Source: Persicaria tinctoria (Eukaryota > Streptophyta > Magnoliopsida > Caryophyllales > Polygonaceae). From it: DNA of 64,000 nt. Under the pieces are notes generated by a model that searched no databases, had not been told where the DNA came from, and was given only the letters and a program-made list of their open reading frames with translations. Location of the stretch: the NCBI GenBank assembly GCA_037127255.1, contig JBANSL010000019.1, positions 11,989,001 through 12,053,000 of the forward strand, in the 5' to 3' direction. This document shows positions 21,515 to 31,280 of this stretch, piece after piece. Within the stretch, counting starts at the first letter, position 1, and the number at the start of each line of letters is the position of its first letter. A program made the translations under genes and the position numbers.

Positions 21515-24088
21515 TTAAGTCATATATTTGATATGAAGATATTTTCTGCAAAACAAAAATTTGTTAGCAAAGACAATTTTGGTGCTGAAGTCAGCTGGGT
21601 TCAGGTCCCCAGCAATCTTCTGTATGAGGATGATCTTCTTCTCCACCTTTTTCCTGATGAAGTGGAAACGAACATCAAGGTGTTTTGTGCGCCCATGGTA
21701 CATGGGATCTTTACAGAGGTAGATGGCACTTTGGATGTCTATGTTCAAGACAGTCTTGTAGTTTTTTCTTTGAATCTCCCTCAAAATTCCCTGTAACCAT
21801 ATGGCCTCCTTGCAAGCCTCGGTGGCAGCTATGTATTCAGCTTCGGTTGAAGATAAGGCCACTATAGGTTGATGTTGTGATTTCCAAGATATGCAGTTTC
21901 CTGCCCAAGTGAAGACATAGGAAGTAGTAGACTTCCTATTGTCCTTGTTCTCTGCATAATCTACATCAACAAATCTAGACAGTCCACAGCTAGAATCATG
22001 TTTAGAGTACATGAGACCAAGATTTAAAGACCCTGCAATATATTTCAAAAGATATTTCATGGCTACCCAATGTCTCTCAGCAGGGTTAGACATGTGCCTG
22101 GTAAGAGCACTCATAGCAAAGGAGAGATCTGGCCTTGAGCATATCATAGCAAACATGATGGATCCCTCTGCTGCAGCATCATAGGGGACCCCTTTCATTT
22201 TTGCTTCTTCAGAGGCTGACATAGGAGATTTGAGCTTAGAGAGGTCAAGATGAGCTCCAAGTGGAATAGCATTTGGTGTGACCCCCTTCATGTTGAACCT
22301 TTCTAGCACCTTCAAAAGGTAATCAGTTTGTAACAACCAGATAAGCCTCTTGGCCCTATCTCGAGTGATGCTAATACCCAAGATCTTTTGAGCAGATCCA
22401 AGGTCCTTCATGTCAAAGTTCTTCTTCAGGTTGGTTTTCAGGTTGTCAATCTTTAAGATTGTCTTAGAAATGAGAAGAAGATCATCTACATAAAGGAGCA
22501 CAAAGAGAGGATCAACAGTTTTGACATCTTTGAAATACAAGCAAGGATCAAAATCACTTCTACAGAAACCAAGGCATTTCATGCATGAATCAAACTTCTT
22601 GTTCCACTGCCTAGGGGATTGTTTAAGCCCATAGATAGATTTATGCAATTTACAAACAAAATCAGGAGTAGCACGATCAACAAAGCCTTTAGGTTGTCTC
22701 ATGTAGATAGTTTCATGCAAATCACCATGTAAAAATGAAGTTTTAACATCCATTTGTTCTAATTCATAATCATAAACTGCATTCATGGCAAGCAAGAGTC
22801 TCATGGTTTTGTACTTTACCACATGAGCAAAGATATCATCATAATCTTCACCAAATTTCTGGGTAAAGCCTTTTGCAACAAGTCTAGCTTTATACCTAGG
22901 AGGTTCCCTAGGATTAGAGCGGTCTTTTAATTTAAATATCCATCTGCAATCAATAGTCCTAGCCCTATCAGGTTTCTTGACAAGAGACCAGGTGTTATTA
23001 ATATGCATGGATTCAATTTCTTCTTGCATTGCAAGTTTCCATTCATGAGCATGATGACATTTTATAGCTTGTTCATATAAGTCAGGAACAAATGATTTCA
23101 CAGCTTCAGAAACAAGCACAACAAAGTCAACAATGTTACTCTCATACTTTTTGTTTGGTTTATTAACCCTAGGAGACCTATCCCTAGTGAGTTGATAATG
23201 AGTAAGGTCACGAACTTCGGGCATAGAAGAAGTATGGGTAAAGCCTTTTGCAACAAGTCTAGCTTTATACCTAGGAGGTTCCCTAGGATTAGAGCGGTCT
23301 TTTAATTTAAATATCCATCTGCAATCAATAGTCCTAGCCCTATCAGGTTTCCTGACAAGAGACCAGGTGTTATTAATATGCATGGATTCAATTTCTTCTT
23401 GCATTGCAAGTTTCCATTCATGAGCATGATGACATTTTATAGCTTGTTCATATAAGTCAGGAACAAATGATTTCACAGCTTCAGAAACAAGCACAACAAA
23501 GTCAACAATGTTACTCTCATACTTTTTGTTTGGTTTATTAACCCTAGGAGACCTATCCCTAGTGAGTTGATAATGAATAAGGTCACGAACTTCGGGCATA
23601 GAAGAAGTAGACACATCAATATCATTCAAATCATAAACAGAAGCATGAGGAGAAGAGACATGAGAAGAAGATGAAATGTCAACAGATGGAGCAGGGGATT
23701 GAGAGGAAGAAGAAACTCCCTGATTTTGATCCAGTCCTTGTAGCACATCTTCTGGTTGATCTCCTTCATTTAGTAACAAGTTGCTGCTGAAAGAGTGATC
23801 ATTGTCAAACTCTGATTCATGGTCATCGTGATCTGTTGGCATGTAGAAATGAGTTGCACTGCTATCTGACTCAGGTGCCTGCAGGTTAGTATCAAGGGAA
23901 GTGGTTTGCAGTTCTCTAACATAAAAAACATCTTCCTTAAATATAACATCCCTACTCACTATGACTTTATACCCCCTAGGTTGGATAACCAACAACTTAT
24001 ACCCCTTAACACCCTTTGGGAAGCCTAATAGCACACATTTCTGGGCTCTCGGGTTGAGCATGCCATCAGATTTGTGGCTATAGGCCAA
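21515..24088 (-). pseudogene. Copia reverse transcriptase and RNase H part of the polyprotein, with an internal duplication
   Basis: This open frame of 857 codons encodes the end of integrase, a linker, reverse transcriptase and RNase H. Visible motifs are YSHKSDGMLNP (C-terminal integrase), MQEEIESMHINNTW, CRWIFKLK, QMDVKTSFLHGDL (first catalytic Asp), YGLKQSPRQWN, YVDDLLL (catalytic YVDD), the RNase H blocks VDYAENKDNRKSTTSYVF and ALSSTEAEY, and KHLDVRFHFIRK near the end. It contains an in-frame tandem duplication of 125 codons (22861-23610) spanning the linker and the start of reverse transcriptase, so the product would carry two copies of MQEEIESMHINNTWSL to ARLVAKGFT. The upstream boundary is a small frame change near 24085, where the usual FGCLAYSH is interrupted. 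It is unlikely to be functional. Confidence 0.9.
22861..23610 (-). repeat. 375-bp in-frame tandem duplication within copia pol
   Basis: Units are 22861-23235 and 23236-23610 and nearly identical; for example, both start GGGTAAAGCCTTTTGCAAC. The length is 125 codons, so the frame stays open across the junction. Only a few substitutions are visible. Confidence 0.95.
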
Positions 24089-25040
24089 ACATCCAAAGTG
24101 ATTTCAGGTAGGCAAGGTTTGTTGGTTTACCTGTCCATTTTTCCTGGGGTACGTGTTTTAAAGTCAATAGCTGATGAGAGAGATCTATTAATAAGGTAGG
24201 CAGCAGTAGTAATAGCATCCCCCAATAGGGAATGCCTCATGCCTGCACTGATCAACATGTATCTAGCTTTGTTGAGCAATGTCTTGTTCATCCTTTCTGC
24301 TATACCGTTCTGTTGGGGGGTCCCAGGGATAGTGAGATGCCTCTTAACACCATGCTGCTCACAGTAGGACTCAAATTCTGCATTGCAGATCGAACTCTAA
24401 ACCATTGTCTGTCCTGAAACATTTAAGCACATGACCAGATTCTTTTTCTACCTTTACCTTCCAGCTTTTAAAATGATCAAAAGCTTCATTCTTTGTCCTC
24501 TGCAAGTAAATCCAGATCTTTCTACTGTAATGGTCTACAAGGGATAGGAAGTATCTTTTCCCACCTATTGTATCCACCTCTGCTGGACCCCAGAGGTCTG
24601 CATGAACATACTCAAAAGGGAGAGTAGTAGAATAAGAAGAAGATTTAAAAGCCGGTTTGATATGCTTTCCCATAATACAATTTTCACATAAATCAATATG
24701 AGCACTAAAACTCCATGTTTATATAACTCAAATAAGCCCTTATTGCCAACATGACCAAGCCTGTTATGCCAGAGCAAAGTTTGAGCTAGACTCATGAGCT
24801 TAGGTTTCTTTTTCTCAGACAAATAAGCAGATTGAGACTTATCAGATTCAGTTATAACATGACAGAGGCCATTTTTCTTTATCCCTTTAATCAGAACCAT
24901 TCCATTTCTAGAAACAGTTTTCATGCCTTTCTTAACATTGATGTCACAGTTTAGATCATGAAACACACTTTCAGAAAGAAGATTTCTCCTTAACTCAGGC
25001 ACCCATCTAACATTTTGAACAATTCTCACTTTACCATCAT
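24089..25040 (-). pseudogene. Copia integrase and pre-integrase part, broken
   Basis: On the minus strand from 25040 downward the pieces are MHDGKVRIVQNVRWVPEL, the GAG-pre-integrase motif LLWHNRLGHVGNKGL, then a shifted frame. The integrase core follows: FEYVHADLWGPAEV (first Asp) and CFRTDNGLEFD (second Asp), with the QQNGIAERMN block (Glu) in another frame near 24310. At least three frame changes separate these pieces. Sequence left of 25047 joins to that right of 27840 once the nested element is removed. Confidence 0.85.
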
Positions 25041-25046
25041 GCATCC

Positions 25047-26089
25047 TGAAGGTTCGATAATGTATAACAAAGTAATATAAAGATACTCTAGAAGGGGGGT
25101 TGAATAGAGTATGCCGGATTTTCGCAGATAATCTCAAGACTTTTGAAGCACTTGCAAAACCCTTTGAGATTCGATGTAATTCTTTCTTCTGGCAAACCTG
25201 AATCACAACAGAGTTATACAATTCAAAACAAGTGCGGAAATATGGTAAAGCAATAAGTAAAGGATGCAATGAATTATTTACGAGGTTCGGCACGAACTTG
25301 GCCTACGTCCCCGCCTAGGGTTCTTCCACAACCCTAGGATTCAACCGGCTTTATTGATTCACAAGACTTAGGATCCTAATAGCTCACCGAGAAGCATCTC
25401 TCCTATACAATTGCAATCTAGTCAACTCACGTTCCCTTGGAGTCCTAGACCAATCTAGAAGAGCCCCACCTCTCTCAGCTATCTAGTACAATCCTCTTAC
25501 TCTCGAGAATCAATAGCCTAGTGCCCACTTCCTGAGTTATAAACTCTCGAGTATAACACTATCTCAGAATATATCCTATAAGCTCACTGTGTATCTCTCA
25601 AATGCTTTGAAACAAAATATAAGACTCTTAAGAACAAGCAGAGAGAACACGATGAAGAGAGATCGTAAACTTGAGGGCTGATTGTGCAATGATATTCGTG
25701 AATGTCATCCTTCTCTCTCTTCTTCATCTCCTTTATATAGTGAAGATCATCGGCGCCACTTGAGGAAGGAATCTTCTCCAACGGCTAGAATAGATCATGG
25801 AAATCTTCACAATCTTCTATTCTTGGAAACTTTTGAAGCCATGATCTCCGATTGTGTCCTTCTTAACTTTTCGACTTTGGAAGGAGATAATATTTAAAAA
25901 GCTTCCTGAAATGTTAGAATATAATATCTGGAAGCATATAATAATATAAAATAATATTCGAACATAATAATATAGAGAACAGGTTTTGTGTTTCATCAAC
26001 ACTGTTAAAACTTCAAGACCTTTGACACAAACTGTCTGTCAAAGCCGTTGAAACTAATTTCGATTCTCATCTAGGGAGTGGAGCTATCA
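25047..26089 (-). repeat. 3' LTR of the nested copia element
   Basis: It shares 25517-26089 with 27248-27840. The first ~130 shared bases are about 97 percent identical and the rest is much more diverged, perhaps 75-80 percent by eye. Near 25080 a short inverted repeat TACTCTA...TAGAGTA is present. Confidence 0.85.
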
Positions 26090-27245
26090 GCATGTTTCAT
26101 GGTGCCCTTTACATACTTCAACACATGAAGAGCGACTTCAAGCTGTGGTTCCCTCGGACTCTGCATAAACCGGCTCAAGAGCCGCAGAGGGAAACTAAGA
26201 CGAGGTCTGGAGTGAGTAAGAAAATTTAGCTTGCCTATGAGTTTCCTGTATAGGGTCGGATTGTTGAGAAATTTTCCTTTGTTTGGCAACAATATTTATG
26301 GCCCAATTCCAACGGAGAAACAACAGACTTTGAATCTTCACAGCCAAACTCTTTCAACATTTCTAATATGAAATTTTGCTGATTAATGGGCATTCCATTA
26401 TCAACCTTGTTGAATTCCATACCTAGAAAATACTGCAATTGCCCAAGATCTTTGATCCTGAACTCAGAGCGTAACTCGGCCTTCAAAGAAAGAATGTCTT
26501 CTTCATCATTTCCCGTGAGCAAAATGCCATCCACGTATACTGCCATAAATATTTCAGAAGCAACACCCTTTTTGAAGAACAATGAGTAATCATTCATGGA
26601 CCGTATATAACCTTTTCCTTTCAGAAACGAAGACAATCTAGCATACCATTGTCTTGAAGCCTGTTGAAGTCCGTATAGGGACTTGTTTAGATTACAAACC
26701 TTTGATGAACCATCAACAGGTAACCCTTGTGGCACCTTCATGTACACTTCTTCAGGTAAGTCCCCATGAAGGAAAGCATTGTTTACATCTAACTGAAACA
26801 GTTTCCACTTCCTCTTCAAAGCAACTGAAACCAAAGTGCAAATAGAGGTCATTTTCACAATTGGAGATAAAATTCCGTGTAATCGATACCGTGTTTCTTT
26901 GTGAACCCCCTCACAACAAGTCGTGCCTTATGTCTGTCAATAGTACCATCTGACTTTCTTTTAACCTTGTAAACCCATTTGCAACTAATAGCTTTCTCCC
27001 CTTTGGGCAAATAACCAACTGTCCATGTGCTATTCAAATCAAGAGCTTCAAATTCTACAATCATGGCATCCTGCCATTTCCTGTTTTTGCAAGCTTCCTC
27101 ATAGCTTGATGGCTCATGATCTGGAATGACATCAAATCGATCATCTTTCCAGGAAGGAAATTGAATTATTGATGTCAAAGTGTGGGCGCAAAACTGATGA
27201 CAATCATCTTCAATTTCTACCACATTGCATACATACTCACTCAAG
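26090..27245 (-). pseudogene. Reverse transcriptase fragment of the nested copia element
   Basis: Minus-strand pieces in three frames cover SYEEACKNRKWQDAM, ISCKWVYKVKRKSDGT, KLFQLDVNNAFLHGDLPEE (first Asp), YGLQQASRQWYARL, and a YVDG in place of the usual YVDD catalytic motif. KDLGQLQYFLGME and YRKLIGKLNFLTHSRPRLSF follow. The sequence passes straight into LTR at 26089, without RNase H or a purine tract. Frame changes lie near 26240 and 26857. Confidence 0.88.
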
Positions 27246-27247
27246 TA

Positions 27248-27840
27248 CCCTAGTGCTCACTTCCTGAGTTATAAACTCTCGAGTATAACACTCTCTCAGA
27301 ATATATCCTATAAGCTCACTGTGTAACTCTCAAATGCTTTGAAACAAAATATAAGACTCTTAAGAACAAGCAGAGAGAACACGCTGAAGAGAGATCGTAA
27401 ACTGAGGGCTGAGTGTGCAATGTAGAGCGTCGATATTCGTAAGTGTTCATCAGTCCTCTCTCTCTCTTCTTCATATTCTTTTATACTTGATCAAATCGGT
27501 GCCAATTGAAGGAAGAATCTTCACCCAACGGCTAGAACAGATCATGGCAATCTTCACAATCTTCTATTCTGGGAAACTCTGAAGCCATAATCTTCGATTT
27601 GATTCTTCATATTCTTCAGCTTTAAGGAAGGAGATATCTCGAAACTTTGCTGTATGGTTAGCATATAATATATAGAATAATATTCGGACACCATACTTAT
27701 ATAATATAAGATAATAAAATACATACAATACAGGTTTTGTGTTTCATCAACACAGTTGTAGCTTCAAGACCTTTGATACAAACTTTGTGTCAAAGCCTTT
27801 GAAACCTTTTCCGATTTTCATCAAGGGAGTGGAGTTATCA
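27248..27840 (-). repeat. 5' LTR of the nested copia element, truncated
   Basis: It corresponds to the right-hand 573 bp of the 25047-26089 LTR and begins at CCTAGTGCTCACTTCC. It retains the proper outer terminus (TGATAAC... on the minus strand). Confidence 0.85.
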
Positions 27841-27845
27841 CATCC

Positions 27846-28868
27846 TAATAGGAACATACCCTATGCCTTTAATATCCAAAACTGAATGATCCCCAAGCAT
27901 TACAGTTCCCTCATTAAACAATTTAAGATCAGAGAAAAAATGCTTATTCGGTGTAGCATGCATAGTGCAACCAGAGTCAATAATCCAAACATCAGATGCA
28001 GATATATAAGAAGCAACACATAGTAGTTCATGAGAATTGTTAGGTTGAGATTCAAGAATAGCAGATACAGCTTTGTTCTTCCTTTCTTCATCTTTCTTTC
28101 TCTTATAACAATCTTTTTCTAGATGACCATCTTTGGAACAATATTTGCATTTAAGGGAGCTCTTATCAGATGAAGTTTTATCAGAAGATTCAGTTTTCAT
28201 GCTGTCAGATTTGTCATTTTTCTTGTTCTTATTCTGATTTTTTTTTTCTGATTTCTGAACTTAGCTCTAGTCATTAAAGCTTCACTTTTAACTTCTTGCT
28301 TTGTCTTAAAGACTTTCATGACATCATTTTTCTGCATGATAGCCTCTATGACCTTAGTTTTATCCAAATCCTCCCTACTAAATTGTATAACATCTTTGAA
28401 AGTGTTAAATTGAGCAGGTAGAGAATTCAGAATCAAAACAGCTTGATGTAATTTAGTTATTTTATCACCACAACGTTCAAGGTCTTGTATCATAGTCAGA
28501 AACTTATCAAGATTGTCATTCAAAGACATATGAGCATCCATTTTGAAGTTAAAGAGACGACAAAGTAGATTTATGCGGCTAGGGAGAAACTTTACCAAAA
28601 AAGTGGCTTCTAGAGCCTCCCAAAGTTCTTTGGAAGTTGTCTTAGTAAGCACTTGTCTAGCAACCTCATCTCTGAGTCGAATCATGATCTCACTGTGAGC
28701 TATTTGGTCCATCTTCTCTATGTCAGCTTTCTCAAGCTTGTCAGGATACTTGTCAATCACAGCTGACCAACATTTCTCTTTGATGAGGATAGCCTTCATT
28801 TTCACCTGCCACATAGCAAAGTCAGAACACCCATCATAGGATTTAATTCGAACAGAAGACTCAGACAT
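27846..28868 (-). pseudogene. Copia gag and protease region, frameshifted
   Basis: The start ATG is at 28868 (MSESSVRIKSYDG), about 190 bp inside the 5' LTR. Gag features are FAMWQVKMKAIL, an LWEALEATFLVK helix block and LNSLPAQFNTF (UBN2-type). The zinc knuckle CKYCSKDGHLEKDC (about 28110-28150) and the protease motif WIIDSGCTMHAT (about 27960-27995; Asp-Ser-Gly) lie in a second frame. The frame change occurs near 28200-28250, next to a run of nine T, a plausible slippage site. The region is continuous with the integrase part beyond the nested element. Confidence 0.87.
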
Positions 28869-29061
28869 AATGTAAAAATAACAAGACACGACAACTAGAT
28901 CTAAAGCAGCAAGAGAACACACAGCAGAAGAGCAAGGTGGGAGTAATCCACTTCCCTAAAGATCCTTAGTTACAGATCTAAGAACTTGAAGTTCACATGA
29001 TCTGAAACCTTAAGGAGAAACAGAGATTATCACTCAGAGAAGACACCCTAAAGGAACTAGG

Positions 29062-29073
29062 GCTCTGATACCA
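29062..29073 (-). other. Primer-binding site, initiator tRNA-Met type
   Basis: On the minus strand TGGTATCAGAGC follows the 5' LTR after two bases. It is the standard complement to the 3' end of plant initiator tRNA-Met. Confidence 0.92.
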
Positions 29074-29075
29074 AT

Positions 29076-29878
29076 TGTAGAATCCAATCAAGCGAGGAAT
29101 GGATAAGCAGAGTATGAGGAACGACTTCAGAATATCATCAACGAGCAATAAACGAAGGATTCAAACAAGTAAAGCAAAAGCAGAAGGTAAGACACAGTCG
29201 TTTGTTTACGCAGTTCGGGTATTTCACCTACATCTGCGGAGCCTCGAGAGTCAGGCCCTAAATCCACTAAATATGAATAAGGAGTTACATCCAAGGGCAA
29301 TGTCAAGAAGCATACAAACACAAGCAAGCTTACAATCTGCAGAAAACACTAAACTGGAACCCTATAAAGAAGAAAAGAAGAGGAACTCCCTTTCCGGGAC
29401 GATGAAGACTTCAAAGAAGAGCTTTGAAGTCGGAAATCCACACAACTCCTTCAGATCCACCGGCAGACGAGCACCCAGATACCAGAAGCTTCATCGAACA
29501 CCATCAAAAGACCTTGGATGAGTGAAGACAAAGAAAATAACTGGAAGAACCCTAGAAGTGGCGTCGGAGAGTAGCTTCCATTTTGTGAAGAGGAGAGCTT
29601 TTGAAACAGTGGAACTCATCTAGGGTTTTGGTCCGAAGAGAGTATATATAATACTCCTTGAAGCCAAAACGCAGAGCATCATCAGTGACAAGGGCCTCCA
29701 GCTAGGGTTAGTAATCTGGGCTTTAGGCATACTCAAGATAGGGCCCTTTAGGGTTGGACTAAAGCCCAAACCACATAAAGACCAACATATCTTGGTTTCC
29801 TATTGAGCCCAAAACACTTAACCCCAAGTGTTAGCAAATTGTACAAGCTAATAAACATATGAAAGTACACCATCTACA
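29076..29878 (-). repeat. 5' LTR of the large copia element
   Basis: 803 bp, TGTAGAATCC...CATCTACA on the plus strand. It is the uninterrupted counterpart of the left LTR and serves as the empty site for the SINE. Confidence 0.93.
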
Positions 29879-29883
29879 AGGTT

Positions 29884-30459
29884 TTTAGAGATGGTTAGAT
29901 GACTCAGTTAAGTTTAATTCGATTCCATTTGATCGAGTGGCGTGGTTGAGAGTATCCAAAGGGTGGTTGGAAGGCCAAGGTGATCGATGGTGTTCACAAC
30001 TACAAGTTGAATTGATAGGTCTTTCATTCGCATGATGGTTAAGCCGGCCAAAAGAATTGGTTGACGTTGAAAGCAACACTAAAGCAGGATCGACGCTGAA
30101 AGATGTACTCGTTAAATTGCATCATGATGTCACTATAACCGGGACTTTGAGGGAAAAAATATACCGTACGTGCTTGGACTCGGATGAGGAAGAAGTTGGT
30201 GGGCGATCGAACGCTGACTCAGTACCTCCTGGAAGAGCTGTTTAAGAAGGAAGATTTGTTCCAATAAAAATTAGACTCAGAGGGTTGTATTGGAGATCTT
30301 TTTTTTTCCACCTAGATTCTATAAAGTTGTGGAAAATGTTTTCATATGTACGATTAATGGACACGACATCGATCGACCTATGGCACAAACAAGTATGTTT
30401 CTTCTTACTCTTTGTATTATTTTATATTTAATCCTTTTTTTAATATTACACGAATATTT
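29884..30459. other. Sequence right of the copia element, unassigned
   Basis: It continues the host sequence interrupted at the AGGTT target. Short open stretches (30057-30245, 30290-30390) have mildly protein-like composition, but no family is recognised. They could be diverged upstream parts of the transposase remnant that follows. Confidence 0.35.
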
Positions 30460-30790
30460 AGTTGATAAAAAGATTGCCATAGGCCCAATAAGGCGTTGTT
30501 GGAGATGGTTGGTGTAACTAGCACATTAAATTCATTTCACTTGGATTACACATTGATGACAAGTGAAGATACAAACAGATACATACACTTGAGTTTTGCG
30601 ATGAGTGAAAGGAGTCTGCAAGCAACTCCGATGACAATAGTCACGGATAAGGAGCTAGGTCTTCTGAAAGCATTAGAGAATGTTTTCCCAGATGCAAAGC
30701 ATATGTTATGCAAGTGGCATGTGTTGAGGAACATATGGAGGGCATGGCGGGCAACCCACTTCAGAATTCCGAACTCATCTTTGATTTGGT
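30460..30790 (+). pseudogene. Mutator-type (MULE/FAR1-like) transposase remnant
   Basis: The segment contains LLEMVGVTST, then a hydrophobic strand and TNRYI, followed by TPMTIVTDKELGLLKALENV and FPDAKHMLCKWHVLRNI. This order (MVGVTST, TD.E..L..A, FP...LLC.WH) is typical of the MULE transposase core, including the second catalytic Asp and the CKWH block. The frame opens near 30487 and ends at 30792 in unrelated sequence. The 5' and 3' domains are missing. Confidence 0.7.
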
Positions 30791-30792
30791 GA

Positions 30793-31280
30793 GAAAAATC
30801 AGCCGTTATGAATCCCATCAAATCTCTTTAACGAGATGTCAGATATTACCGCCGCCCTGTTTCATGGAGCCTCTCTGGGAAATCATGAGAAGTGATCCGA
30901 TCACCAGTTTCATCCGACTCGAAAAATTGGGTGAAAACCCGATACAAGTAGATGGATTATCGTGGATAACCGAATAAGATAGATAGATAATCGATCCACG
31001 ATCCACCCCATCCAAAAGTTCCAAAGCAGAAAACCTAATTGATCTCTTGGTTTTATTGATGATAACAGTATAACACATTACAACATACAAAATGGTATCT
31101 TCAGATGCTTCACATACATTCCAAACTCCAATACGTACATCCGACAATATACAAAATGTACCTTCAGCTAAGTTGCTGCTGATTTATTACTCTAGCCGAT
31201 TCCCCATCCCAATCTGTACTCAGTTACAGCAACAATGCTAAATTGGAAAACTCCACACATTTCTTCACATTACAGACTCA
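30793..31280. other. Spacer and 3' UTR of the hydrolase gene
   Basis: No coding seen. The part adjoining 31281 should hold the 3' UTR of the minus-strand hydrolase gene. Confidence 0.45.

Larger units (their letters stand above)
25047..27840 (-). mobile_element. Nested, internally deleted Ty1/copia element
   Basis: It lies inside the protease-integrase region of the larger copia and is flanked by a perfect 5-bp target duplication CATCC (25042-25046 and 27841-27845). LTR material is at 25047-26089 (full, 1043 bp; ends TGAAGG and CTATCA on the plus strand) and 27248-27840 (truncated). Between them only a reverse-transcriptase fragment remains. Gag, protease, integrase and RNase H are absent. 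Confidence 0.88.
20177..29878 (-). mobile_element. Ty1/copia LTR retrotransposon, nested and rearranged
   Basis: LTRs are at 20177-21411 (3' LTR on the minus strand) and 29076-29878 (5' LTR). Both begin TGTAGAATCC and end CATCTACA on the plus strand. A perfect 5-bp target duplication AGGTT lies at 20172-20176 and 29879-29883. A primer-binding site for initiator tRNA-Met lies inside the 5' LTR, and a purine tract abuts the 3' LTR. The gene order gag, protease, integrase, reverse transcriptase, RNase H identifies Ty1/copia. The right LTR is 803 bp. The left one is longer because it gained a SINE insertion and an 87-bp tandem duplication. A second copia element interrupts the interior at 25047-27840. 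Confidence 0.95.
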
